This document shows positions 35,806-46,924 of a DNA stretch of 64,000 bases, in pieces (positions within the stretch are counted from its first letter, which is position 1; every line of letters starts with the position of its first letter). The position numbers and the translations under genes were made by a program. A model generated the notes under the pieces. It worked only from the letters and a program-made list of their open reading frames with translations, did no database searches and had not been told where the DNA came from. The DNA lies in contig RHPI01001737.1 of assembly GCA_009103225.1 (NCBI GenBank), positions 62,001 to 126,000 of the forward strand, written 5' to 3'. The DNA comes from Chlorokybus atmophyticus. Lineage: Eukaryota; Streptophyta; Chlorokybophyceae; Chlorokybales; Chlorokybaceae.

Positions 35806-38036
35806 ATGGCGAAGCGCAAGGATGTCAGCGGGGACGACGGGGCGGAGGCGGCTGCCTCGGGTGCTGAGGACGTGCTGGAGATCACCCCTCTGGGCGCTGG
35901 CAACGAAGTGGGACGGTCGTGCGTGCACATGACGTTCCGCGGAAAGACGGTGCTGGTATGTACAGCAGGAGGAATATGGTGTATGCATGCAACAGTGCGC
36001 ACAAGGCAGATTCATAAAGTATGAGCGTGGGTACTACTTTCACAGGTCGACCAACCTGCTGCTTTCACTGCTTAGCTGTGACTCTCGATTTCAAGCAAGA
36101 AAAAGAGATAGTTGTTAGAATCCCTCGATCGTGTGAACACAGTGGGAGTCTTGCATAACGGGTGACTTGTGCATGCATGGTGTGTATGCACAGGTGAGTG
36201 TACGTATGTGGGACGGCTGCAACCACTCGTGTTGCTGTTTGTGACACAAACAGATCCCCTTGCAGAATGCGGTTGATCAGTCATTGATGTCGGGTGCCGA
36301 TCTGTTTCGTGCGACAACGTGGCTGTGCTGTGTGCAGTTTGACTGCGGCATCCACCCGGCGTATTCGGGCCTGGCAGCGCTGCCCTACTTTGATGAGATC
36401 GATCCGGCTACGATCGACGTGCTGCTCGTCACACAGTAAGTCTTTGGCGTGCTTGGCACCTCTTCGTGAGACTGAGGTGCAGCATATACAAGTTGAGCAC
36501 GATTGCGGGTTTGCAACACGAGTTGCACGTCAGGTTTTGCTTGCTTTCTGCAGCTTTCATCTCGACCACTGCGCCTCCCTGCCATACTTCATTGAAAAGG
36601 TTGGTTTAGTACAACAGCGTGCGCGCGTGTGAATGTGGGCGTGGGAGTGCGTGTGCATGCGTACCAAGCAGTGTGCACCTGTTGATGATGTGATCTCTTG
36701 ACGGTTTCGTAGACCACATTCAAGGGTCGCGTGTTCATGACGCACGCCACCAAGGCGATCTACCGCCTCCTCCTGGCCGACTTCCTCAAGATCACCAAAG
36801 CCGGCGTCGACGACATGTTGTACGACGAGCAGGACCTGCAGCGCACGATGGACAAGATCGAGGCGAGTTCATGCTGGAATGTTGTGTCAGGTGATTAGTG
36901 TCATGACTCTTGATTCATGCAGGTGGTGGACTTCCATCAGCAGGTTGAGGTGGACGGCATCAAGTTCTGGTGCTACACCGCCGGCCACGTGCTGGGCGCA
37001 GCCATGTTCATGGTGGATATAGCTGGCATGAAGGTGCTGTACACGGGAGACTATTCGCGCGAAGAAGACAGGCACCTCAAGGTGGTCCATGTTGTGTGCG
37101 CGTGTGCGCGTGCGTGCGTGCGTGCGTGCGTGTGTGCGCGTGCGCGCAGTGTGCGTGTGCACGCGTGTGCGAGTGCGTGTGTCTGTTTGTATGCGTACGT
37201 TTGCGTACAGTGATTGTGCGTATGCGTACCTCAACGCATGCACGCAGGCTGCAGAGCTGCCCGAGGTGTCTCCCGACGTGTGCATCATCGAGTCTACGTA
37301 TGGCGTCCAAGCGCACCAGCCTCGGCGAGAACGGGAGAGGCGCTTCATCGAGCTCATAGACGGCACGGTGCGGCACGGCGGCCGCGTTCTCATCCCTGCT
37401 TTTGCCCTTGGCCGTGCACAGGTTGTCAATCAGTGTAGTACACCATGACACATACACACCCGCTACAACGGTGTGTTCACCAGCATACAATGCAATGTGT
37501 GTTATAATCGCTTGTACATCAGCGCATTGCCGTATGCATTGTTTGATGCTCTGACTACAGGTATGTACAGACTGTACAGCTGAAGCATATCACTAAGCAT
37601 GGCCAAGCATGTACCTGTTGCAAGCTGATTTGGACGTGCTGTGGCAGGAACTATTGTTGATTCTGGAAGAGCATTGGGAAACGCATCCGGAACTCCACAA
37701 CATTCCCATTCACTTTGCATCGCCGCTAGCATCCAAATGCCTCACAGTGTATCAGGTGCGGCGCATCAACCAAACATGGCTAAATGTATGAACATGCTGA
37801 TGTGGTTTCCTTTTGCTGCAGACTTACATCAGCGCCATGAACGACCGCATCAAGCGTCAGTTTGAGACGTCTAACCCTTTCGAGTTCAAGCATGTGAGCA
37901 GTCTGAAGAGCATCGAGCATTTCGATGATGTCGGACCCTGCGTCGTCATGGCGTCGCCGGGAATGCTGCAGAGCGGACTGTCGAGACAGCTCTTCGACAT
38001 GTGGTGCCAGGTCAGGAGACGTGAATACGGTTGTTG

Positions 38037-38068
<32 letters not shown>

Positions 38069-39706
38069 TTTTTGCACACATGCATACAGCTAGAAGCGCG
38101 CACGCAGGCACGCACACACGCACGCACATGCGCATACACATGCGCACGCAAGCGCGCACGTTCAGCTAGAAGTCATGCAGTCAAACTTACATGTTGGTCT
38201 CATGTTTGGTGTTGTTTTTGTGTGTAGGACAAGAAGAACGCGTGCGTGATTCCCGGTTACGTCGTCGAGGGCACGCTGGCCAAGACGATCCTCTCCGAGC
38301 CCAAGGAAGTGACGCTTTCCAGCGGGTTGGTCGTCCCCTTGCACATGAGGGTGTACTACATATCCTTCTCCGCGCACGCCGACTACCCGCAAACCAACGA
38401 GTTCCTGTCCATACTGCGTCCGCCGCACATCGTGCTCGTGCACGGCGAAGCGCGCGAGATGATGCGGCTGAAAGCAGCTTTAACCTCCACTTTTGCGTCC
38501 ACCACGGATGAAAAACAACACAACAAGCACGCCGTGCAAGTGGTCACCCCGAAGAATTGTCAGACTGTGCGCATGTCTTTCAAGCGCGAGAAGACCGCCA
38601 AAGTGGTTGGCAAGCTGGCGGAATCCACGCCGAAGGACGGGTTGGAGCTGCAGGGACTGCTCGTGCACAAGGGGTTCGACTACCAGCTCATGGACCCGGA
38701 AGACCTCGCCATGTACACGCAGCTGCAGACCGGCACGGTCACGCAGAGACTGCTCATACCGCACACGGGTGAGTGTGCTACATGGTGCACTGTGGGAAGA
38801 GTGTGACCTTATGTGCTGCGTCATGTGGTTTGTGCAGGGCCGTTGGTGTTGCTTCGCAGGCGGATAGAGGGCATGTTTGAGAGCGTGGTGCTCAACACAA
38901 AGGGACCGCTGCCGGCTCTGATAGTCCACGAATGCGTCGCGGCTTACCAGCAGGTGCACTGCCCTCTTGCAAGCTTGCTGCCAGCAATTCTTAGAAGTGT
39001 TGGGCGTATCTGTTTGTGACATGTCTGCCTGACAGACTGTGTCTAGCATTCGTTTGCTTACATGCTCAAGCAAACTGAGCTTGCATTGTTTGGAGCGGGT
39101 GCATCTTGGCAATACGTTCACTTGTTGGTTGACTCGTATAACTGCGCGTGGTCCGGCAGGGTTTGGAGCACATGGTTCTGGAGTGGAACGCAGATCCCAT
39201 CGCGGATATGGTCGCTGACTCCATCATCGCATTGGTTCTGCAGGATGCCCCAACCACATCAGGTATGTGTTAGCCTTTCATCTACACAGTCACTTCCTTT
39301 TGAAGTTGTTGACTGAGTTGCTCATCACTCGACTGTTGCAGGAGTGAAAAAGGAAGAGGAGGACGAGGAGGCTACGGAGTTGAGGACTATCAATGCGTTG
39401 CTGCGAGCCATGTTTGGCAACATTGAACAGGTATGTGGGCCTTGGCGAGCAGATATGTAAATCGTGCATGCAGACATTGAACCAGCATTGGCAGTCATTG
39501 CAGTTGGCGCTTAGCTTGATTGTGACTCTGGCATTGTGCAGGATATGGAACGCAAAGTGTTCACAGTCACAGTCGATGGGCGAACGGCAACAATTGACCA
39601 TGGCAGCAAAGCAATACAGTGCGCCGATGCGGCACTGAAGGAGAAGTTGCAGTTTGCACTCAGACGATTAGAGTCGTCCATGTACCCTATTGACGTCGGA
39701 TGTTGA
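35806..39706 (+). CDS. CPSF3: CPSF73, pre-mRNA 3'-end endonuclease
   Basis: Metallo-beta-lactamase/beta-CASP nuclease that cuts pre-mRNA at the poly(A) site. Thirteen in-phase exons give 695 residues: 35806-35955, 36338-36435, 36554-36599, 36713-36862, 36923-37081, 37248-37421, 37648-37755, 37822-38010, 38228-38768, 38838-38953, 39160-39262, 39342-39430 and 39542-39706. The zinc ligands are seen: HFHLDH (~83-88), [15 protein letters not shown] and, in the beta-CASP part, [10 protein letters not shown] (~405) and LVHGEA. Also present are [26 protein letters not shown] and [13 protein letters not shown]. The C-terminal domain is shorter in similarity but ends in the expected [15 protein letters not shown] region. 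Length is close to human CPSF73. The intron after 36862 appears to use a GC donor (GAG|GCGAGT). Product should be active. Confidence 0.97.
37089..37210. repeat. GTGC/GCGT-rich microsatellite in a CPSF73 intron
   Basis: Alternating purine-pyrimidine run of TGCG, GTGC and TGTG words filling most of the intron after 37081. Potential Z-DNA-forming sequence. Similar CA/GC tracts occur in the next large intron near 38080-38160. Confidence 0.85.
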
Positions 39707-41519
39707 GGTGTGTATGTGGATTGTATTGCGGGATGTGGCGTTTCACTTGTGCTGCGTGGACTGCTGTGTTGCAGAAATGTGCAGAGTGCGCACTGGCATG
39801 TCGTTGCACAAGTGAAGCGCATGAGATGTACATGACTCTTGGCGTGTGATGCTATGTTAGCCCTTTAGATCAACAACGCAATAGCACAATAAGGCACACA
39901 TGTTTGCTCTCTACCATGCTTGAAGCTGGTGGGGGAGTGCTAGAGGGCGGGGGCATTGCATACACCACAACATAGCACTTGGCCAAGTGTTGCAAGTACA
40001 GCGACTACACCAGGAGACAAGATAAACCCTTCGGCGGTAGAGACGTTTGGCAATCTCGAGGCTTCTTACCATGAGCTCAACCCATCATGCGCGCTGTGTG
40101 GTTAAGCACAGGGGATTGCATGCGACCCGTAAAAGACGCTACACATGGACCATTGGCAACTTAAGGCAGCTGGCATGCCAAGGGCAATAGCACCAGAAAC
40201 AACAGCAACAAACACTGGGAACCAACTAACGACGGGGGGGCCCTCTACTCTAATTAAGTGCTACCTAAACCAGAGGGAGGAGGGGGAAGGGAGAAGAACA
40301 ACAGAAGCATGGGTCGAGGATCACCTGCCAGCACCGCGCAGGAGCGTTAGCCCAAGTCCACGCCGCGCCGCAGCAAGCACGACAACCTCTATGGCCCTCA
40401 TGTGCAACGCCTGCCACCAGAGCTTGCAAAGGCCTGCCGTCACTCACAGCGGCTGCCATGTTAGCGTTGGGTGAAGAACGCACACAGTCAGGAAGCGGCG
40501 CAGCGTACACCAGGGCATCACACGCATTTCTTGGGCTTTGTGTCCATGTACAGGCAGCGGATTGCTTGTGCTCTGTTTTGGGCTCAAGGTGTAAATGTTA
40601 GCTCGGTGGTGGAACTACTTAGTGAGGTGTGTACTGGGTAGGCAGCTACGCATGTGAAGTAGTGTGCATGCGATGTTGGAGTGCTATGCATGTTGCATGG
40701 TGTTGCGTGTGCACAACAGCACGTCATATATTATGTATACAAACACAGCATGTGTTGAGAATCCTCGCTCTATTTCCCATGTGTATTCATCGTGAGCGGG
40801 TGAAAGGTGTCTCTCAGCGGGTGGTCATCATACTTGCAACACTTGACCGCTTCTGCTAAGAGCACCTGCAAGTAAATTGTCACTTTGCATACATCACTTA
40901 TGCATATCCTTGCACTGTCGTTGCTTATGCTTTACAATCACACACCTAAACTGAACAATACGTGTATAGCTTACAACAACTTGGCTTGCAAACCGTGAAT
41001 CTCAATACCACGTCGCATCATGTGCGTTGCATAAGCTGCACACACCATGTATATTAAAAAGATACAAAACTGTGCTCCGCCCCGATGACAACAACATCAT
41101 ACAGCTCATATGCGACGCATCGACAGCATAACAGGCAGTTATAAGTAGATGAGCCATTGATTCATACGCATTGGTGTTGTACAATCCGTCATCATGTGAC
41201 ACAAACACAACATGTATTCATGTATTGCGTCACATTGCATGGATGCACACAAGTATTGCAAATCACATGCCTGAATTCGTTGTACCCTTCAGTGCTTGTC
41301 ATCTGTTTGCAATAATGCTATTACCTGTTGTTGGATGATATCACCCCCACCCCAACCACCCCTACCCCACCCCACTTCGTTGCGGCAATGTGAGAGGGAG
41401 ACGAATACCAACCAACCGCATCTCTTGCTCACTCAACTGCATCCGGCATTGAGGTTTAACCAGCTAGTACAGCAATCCTAACTGAGCAAAAACGCGCGCA
41501 GCGGCGGTTTCCGCGATGA
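39707..41519. other. intergenic, no gene supported
   Basis: Follows the CPSF73 3' end. A minus-strand frame starting near 40461 (MAAAVSDGRPLQALVAGV) ends at a possible donor near 40325, but no following exon was found. No other feature recognised. Confidence 0.5.
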
Positions 41520-41700
41520 AGTCAAGTCCCATGGGTGACGTGGGAGGATTAACGCTGTCTGTACCTGCGCTCCGCCAATCACCTGCTGCCATGCCCTAAA
41601 CAGCTTGATCATCTGCAAGATCCTCGCGCCCTGCGTCACCAGTGGGTTCTAGCCGACGATCCTCACTGCTTCTACCCCTCCAGGAGACGGCTTCCGCGAT
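41520..41700 (-). mobile_element. probable second fragment of the pogo/Tigger-like element
   Basis: CGCGCCCTGCGTCACCA and the surrounding minus-strand frame (LVTQGAR) repeat, with drift, the C-terminal end of the transposase at 42700-42780 (LVTQGATSS). The upstream GTCTGTACCTGCG also resembles GTGTGCCTGCAAG at 42660. Too short to say more. Confidence 0.4.
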
Positions 41701-42559
41701 AGTGTCTGGATGGTTCTGACTGGAAATGACAGAACATTTGAAACTACAAAAGCTCCGCATTGCTAGTGTACAATAGGCTTGGGCCCGGTATGTTACACAT
41801 GCAATTCGCTGTCTCCCCTCCCATCTGCTCGCTTTGCCCACGATGAAGCACAGAATGAAGCACTCATGCAACAAGTGACTTCAGTAATATCGATGCAATG
41901 ATACTTCAGATACATGTTTATTTATTTAACACCCTTATCGTTAAGTTGGAGGCTGAATGCGGCGTTGCAAAGATTGGATATAGATGGTGATGCGATATCC
42001 ACCACTTGATTCGATCTATCATAATATCGCCATTATTGCGTTTACCTTCCTGACAATATCATGAAATGCCACGAAATAGGCGTTGTGATGACAATAATAA
42101 ATTAACGATATGGCAACACAGCCGCGACGGCAACGGAGGCGCGATGGGACGGCGCCGACTTTTTAAGGTGTTATGGATCTTCTCATTGACAGCCTAGTAA
42201 TAATAATGTACAAGCGACAAAAAGATAAATGAATGTATTGATTGGTACAGACCAATGCCGATAGGCAGCTACATGGTACTTCATACACCGGATTCACATT
42301 ATCACTCATGCTTCAGACCAAGCCCATCCCTACAAGTCGTGCTTGGTTATGTTTCTTTTACATATTTTGATATTTATAATTATTCTCTTTAATTCATTCT
42401 CTACCTTTTCTCATCAATGTTCACCGCTTGCATGTTGCTTCAAGCATAGCTCATTGTTGTTGCGCTACCATATATTCCCAACTGTGGTTTGGATGTAGGT
42501 TTGGGTTTGGGTTCAGGGTGCAAATGCATCCCCATGGTTGCGCATTTGTGGCACAACCT
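41701..42559. other. AT-rich intergenic DNA, nothing recognised
   Basis: No open frame with recognisable motifs; sequence from 41900 to 42420 is AT-rich. Confidence 0.5.
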
Positions 42560-44230
42560 TACAGTTAGCTGCATGGTGTCCTGACGCAGCAGCACAACGC
42601 GTGGCACACATAATCTTGGGAGGCCACCAGGTTGGCGGGTGATGTCGGGAGTTTAACACCGTGTGTGCCTGCAAGCACGCAACCGTTAGCGGGCATGGCG
42701 TGCACCAAGTTGATGTCTATACGCTTCCGCGAAGATGTCGCGCCCTGCGTCACCAACTCGTCATCTAAAGTCCAAACCTCTTGTCGCCAGTCCTTGCTCA
42801 TTGAAAGCACACGCTTGGGTTGCCCATACTTGAGGGACGATACGCGTGTGGCGCCAGCAATTGCGTATTGTCAAGGGAGTGATTTCGCCCCATGCCTCCT
42901 TGCTCCACATGATTGCATCGCGCGCATTGACCGGAACCTTCCTTAAGTCCATTGTGGGGTCCGCTTCATGGTGTTGAATAATGTGTGCTGGCAGCTTGCG
43001 CTTGTATCTATGAGAAGATCGAACGCCCATCAGCGTTTATGTGTCACTACACACCGTGCATGTGTTCACACCTCACCTTGTATGCGGCAATGATGCCGGC
43101 ATCAAAAGGTTGCACCTCAAAGGTTGTGTTTGCTGGCAAAAACAAGCAAGTCACATGAGACAAGTACAAAGTCTTTAACCCATTCTGCGTGCCCGCCACG
43201 GCCTTCGCGCATTGATGTGTCGATGAATTAACCAATAGCAAGAGCACCTTGCGCTTGGCCTGCTCCATCTCATAATTGAAACTTGGCAACCAAGATGAGA
43301 ACACCTGCCAGCACGGCAACAACAATGCATATGCTATAGTGCAAGCATGCATGTGTGCGCGCCAGCTGCAAAGCATACACTCAGCACGCACGCACGCTTA
43401 CATACAAGGTGCTATGCTGCAGCATGCACGCAAGTACGCATGCACACGCGCATGCATGCTCGTTCATGCGGAGGTGCTGTGCTGCAACACTCACTTGACT
43501 TTGTGGAATTACCTTGCTGTTCATTCACGCAGTAGCATTGCGTGTACATGACGCCTACTTGATTGGGACGCCATGCTCCAAAGCAATGCGGCTTCTTTAA
43601 GGTCCCAATCAACAACATAGGGCGCTTGTCTGTGCCAAGTGCATTGCAGCATAGCATCAACGTGAAGCGAGTAGGGCTTTCTTCAACCCTTTGATCTTCT
43701 TCCCTATCTTTGCCAGCGTCTTTGATGTACGCAGTTAGATGTACAAAGCCATCTCGTCCATGTTATACACATCCTCTGGATCATACTCACCAAGAACTGC
43801 AACAACGATGCATGCACACATGCTACTTCCCGTAGGCAGGTGCATGCAACAGTTACTTGGAGGCAAGTCCGTCCATGCGTGCTGCACTCCCTCTTAATCA
43901 GCATTTCAACTCTCTCCATAAGCAGTGAAAGACTTATCAAATAATGCCAAAGCGATTCTTGCATCTTCTCAACCAACCACTGAAACGCCAAATGTATCTG
44001 GAAGCTTCATGAGGCTTGCAAACACGCGCGCTTTCTCCATCACAAGCAGACCCGAGATGCATGTATTTGTTGCGATAGCATGCTCAAACCACACGTTCAT
44101 AGCATTGTCCAGCACTAGATAGCAGCCCAAACGCATGCGTTTGCTGCTGGTTGCCATGTGCCCAGCAGTGTTAGCACGTTCAATGATAACATCACCATCC
44201 TTGATGTCACAGCCCACACGTTCGACCACA
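42560..44230 (-). mobile_element. decayed pogo/Tigger-type (CENP-B/DDE) transposase
   Basis: Read on the minus strand, fragments of one transposase follow in order. First is a CENP-B-like helix-turn-helix (YLVLDNAMNVWFEHAIATN, ISGLLVMEKARVFASLMKL, then SGWLRRCKNRFGI in a shifted frame at ~43985). Next come VYNMDEMALY with the first catalytic Asp (~43755), LCCNALGTDKRPMLLIG and KKPHCFG (~43600), WLPSFNYEMEQAKRKVLLLL (~43290), LPANTTFEVQPFDAGII with the third Asp (~43110), and a tail RKVPVNARDAI (~42940). The second catalytic Asp, normally in LLxDNxSSH, reads LLVNSSTH, so it is lost. One frameshift and several splice-like gaps break the frame. The element is dead. Terminal inverted repeats were not identified. 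Confidence 0.82.
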
Positions 44231-44284
44231 AAAGACTTGGTGCTTTTATGGTCGATTTGTGGAATCTAATGTACCTTCCCGTTA
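44206..44284. repeat. direct repeat copy 1 (SINE-like fragment)
   Basis: About 79 bp beginning GTCACAGCCCAC and ending CTTCCCGTTA. It is matched, with few differences, by 44659-44733. It overlaps the N-terminal end of the decayed transposase. Between the copies, 44325-44545 is a GC-rich block without recognised content. Confidence 0.75.
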
Positions 44285-44589
44285 CATTCCCCCCACTTAA
44301 GAACGCTGACGTCCTTGGCAGCTGGCTCGCATCAGCTGGGGAATCATCCCAGGGGTCTGATTAGGGTCGGTCACCAGCCCCACCGCCCAAGGACCGGCCA
44401 ATTTAGGCCCATACCGGTCAACGCGCGCACATCGCGCCGCTGCCGGCCCCACAGGTCGCGTCGTCGCAATAGGCAGGTCGCGCCCTTCCGCGCCGACTGA
44501 GCTGGTCAGTTCGACGCGACTGCCATCAGGCAAGTCGCGACCCATCGATGATGGCACTTATAATGTGACCATTTACGATGTTATTGGAT

Positions 44590-44733
44590 CGAGAAACAAC
44601 AACCGCGGAAAGTGTGCAAGGCAGGAATCAAACCCGGGTCTCAAGCTCCGATACCAACGTCACAGCCCACTCAACCACAAAAGACTTGGAGCTTTTATGG
44701 TCGATTCATGTAATTTAATGTACCTTCCCGTTA
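44590..44733 (-). mobile_element. tRNA-derived SINE-like sequence
   Basis: On the minus strand TGGTTGAGTGG fits the RNA polymerase III box A consensus exactly. GGTTTGATTCC, about 30 bases on, fits box B with one mismatch. The flanks do not fold into a proper acceptor stem, so this is not an intact tRNA gene. Its box A half and the 45 bases before it are duplicated at 44206-44284. A tRNA-derived SINE or a tRNA pseudogene is the simplest reading. Confidence 0.5.
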
Positions 44734-45539
44734 AACTTTAGCAGTCGAGAGACAACAAATTGGCATAGCTCAAAGCTCAAGTCCTTCTTGATTAGCGCAA
44801 GCTGATCAGCCTGATTTTTAACATGCAGATAACTTCTGCACAATTGTACAAGCCGCTTCGTATCCCATACACTTAGTGCCGTACGTTATGACGCCATGCC
44901 TGCTGTGCAAACCATGGTTGGAATGATGCATGCAAATGTGACAAACATGGGCGGCAAAATGCATGCAGCATGCGCATCTTACATTACACGACACTCATAG
45001 CAGAAATCAATTTGATAATACAAGTGCAAGACAAAGCTGCATGTCAATAGAGCACAACAACGCACTGAAGCAGTGAGATGAGTTCGCCTGCAAATTAAAG
45101 GCGGCAGCACACAGAACCCACATAACACTTGCACTATACACATCACTGTTAGAACAAAAGTGTTACTTTTGATGACTTCCTCCGCTCCTGGGCCCAAGCC
45201 CTCCTCCTGCCTCCTCCGCTGCCACCGCAAGGTTGGGCCATGACGTGCAGGGGACACAAGGCGCCGCCGCGAGACACGCAAACCGTAAGTTGATGTCAAT
45301 ATCGGCAAGGAGTCTTTAGATCTGATCGATATCTGCATGCACACATAACTTGTGCGTGAATAAACCCTGATCCTCACCGATAAAAGCTTATGAAGTCGGG
45401 TTTTATGCAATCTAAATTATATCACAACCGCTAGTAACATTGCTTATTGGTGATGAAATAGCTGGAGGGCCGTTTGGGACGCAGCAAATTATGCAAGTAA
45501 CGGCAAAATCTCACTATTGGTTATGCTCATAACGGCGCT
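44734..45539. other. intergenic, no gene recognised
   Basis: Short frames only; the minus-strand frame at 44979-45410 shows no motif. Nothing else is supported. Confidence 0.5.
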
Positions 45540-46115
45540 TGACTGTATATATGTATATGTATATGTGTGTACATATATATATATATATATATGTGTGTAT
45601 ACATATGTGCACATATATGTACATAAGTACATATATATATATATATATATATATTTATATGTATAAGTACATATATAGATAAATATATATGTGTGTACAT
45701 ATATATATGTGTGTGTATACATATATATATATATGTGTGTGTGTGTATACATATATGTTTATTAATATATATGTACACACATATGTGTATATATATATAT
45801 ATATGTGTATACACATATGTGTGTGTGTGTGCTTGTATATATACATATATATGTATATGTCTATATATTGATGTGTGTTGGAGTGTGTGTATTTATAAAT
45901 AGGTTTATGCACATATATGTGTATATGTATACATATACATATACATGTATACAAATATATATACGTGCGTGCGTGTTTATGCGTGTGTGTGCGTGTGAGT
46001 GCGTGCGTGTCCATGCGCGTGCGCGTGCGCGTGCGCGCGTGTGTGTGTGTGCGCGTGTGTGTGTGCATGCGCATGCGCGTGTGTGTGTGTGGCAACAAAG
46101 CCAAAAATACGCATG
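45540..46115. repeat. long compound TA/TG/GC microsatellite
   Basis: Nearly 600 bases of ATAT, GTGT and, towards the right, GCGT words. The open frames inside it (alternating Tyr/Ile/Cys/Val or Thr/His) are products of the repeat and not genes. Confidence 0.95.
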
Positions 46116-46177
46116 TGCAAGCTTCATGAATAAATGATTGCACAACTGATCAACGTCGTTGCACCAAATTGCCTAAG

Positions 46178-46924
46178 CTATTCTCCAACATCTTTCCTGT
46201 TCTTGGGGCGCAACACTTCAGTCAGTTCTGCTACAGTACATGGTCTGGTGCATTTGCCATTTGCAATTGACTTGTGCTGCTCTTGCCGCTGGTGATCCAA
46301 CTGTTGTGCGGCCATGTCTTCGCTGATGTTTCGCGATACCACCAACTCCTTAAGCTTAGCTTTATTCAGTACATTGCGCGTGCCGTATTGCTTTCGCTCA
46401 TCGTCACAACGCCAAGTGGACGTGAACTTGTCATCGAAGTTGCGGATTGCCGGCCCACCACCTATGCCCGTCGTGTATTCTTGCCACACCGCCACCACGG
46501 TGGGTAAGTAAACCTTCATTCTATACTTGGTAGGTACGGAGGTAGCGGCGATAGAAGGTGCTAATTGCCGAGTGACGTTATTGCCTGCCGCTGTTGATGG
46601 ATCAGAAGCACGATTGCCATCATTGGCATGTGCGCGTTTGCGTGGTGATAATGCGGACGGTGCCTCTTCACAAGCAGCTGTTGATGCCACATCTGCAGAC
46701 AAAGACACCCCCATATCGGCACCTAGCTTTCGCACCAAGTCAGCCACAATCTTCACTTCTGCCTGTGTCGCAGCAAAGCCAGCATCAGTAGCTGTAATGA
46801 CATGATGAAGCTTGCAAGCGAAGTCCACAATGCGGTTTTTAGTCATGGTCACCAATGTGTAGTTGCCGCGTATGATGTGCGCGAGCTGTGCGACCACAAC
46901 CAAGACCATTAAGGGGACAGACAT
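46178..46924 (-). pseudogene. GCR1_C-like DNA-binding domain exon of the Crypton-like element
   Basis: Open frame of 248 codons, the last exon of the element. Residues ~130-200 contain LPTVVAVWQEYTTGIGGGPA, FTSTWRCDDERKQYG and a following basic helix. This fits the pattern of the GCR1 C-terminal domain (WxEW..G..G.P.....WR....E), known from yeast Gcr1 and from Crypton recombinases. It is preceded by an acidic/Ser-rich stretch with RKRAHANDG. The frame itself is intact, but the upstream recombinase exons are broken. Confidence 0.6.

Noticed and set aside
36887-37490. Long minus-strand frames of His/Thr/Arg-rich protein across CPSF73 introns
   Set aside because: They read the GTGC microsatellite and the antisense of CPSF73 exons.
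40265-40510. Minus-strand frame MAAAVSDGRPLQALVAGV as a first exon
   Set aside because: It ends at a plausible donor but no following exon or family match was found.
44590-44700. Intact tRNA gene on the minus strand
   Set aside because: Box A and box B are present but I could not pair a seven-base acceptor stem or a sound anticodon arm, so it is called SINE-like instead.
45489-46145. Several open frames of 60-162 codons on both strands
   Set aside because: They are products of the TA/TG microsatellite (alternating Tyr/Ile or Thr/His) with no complexity or motif.
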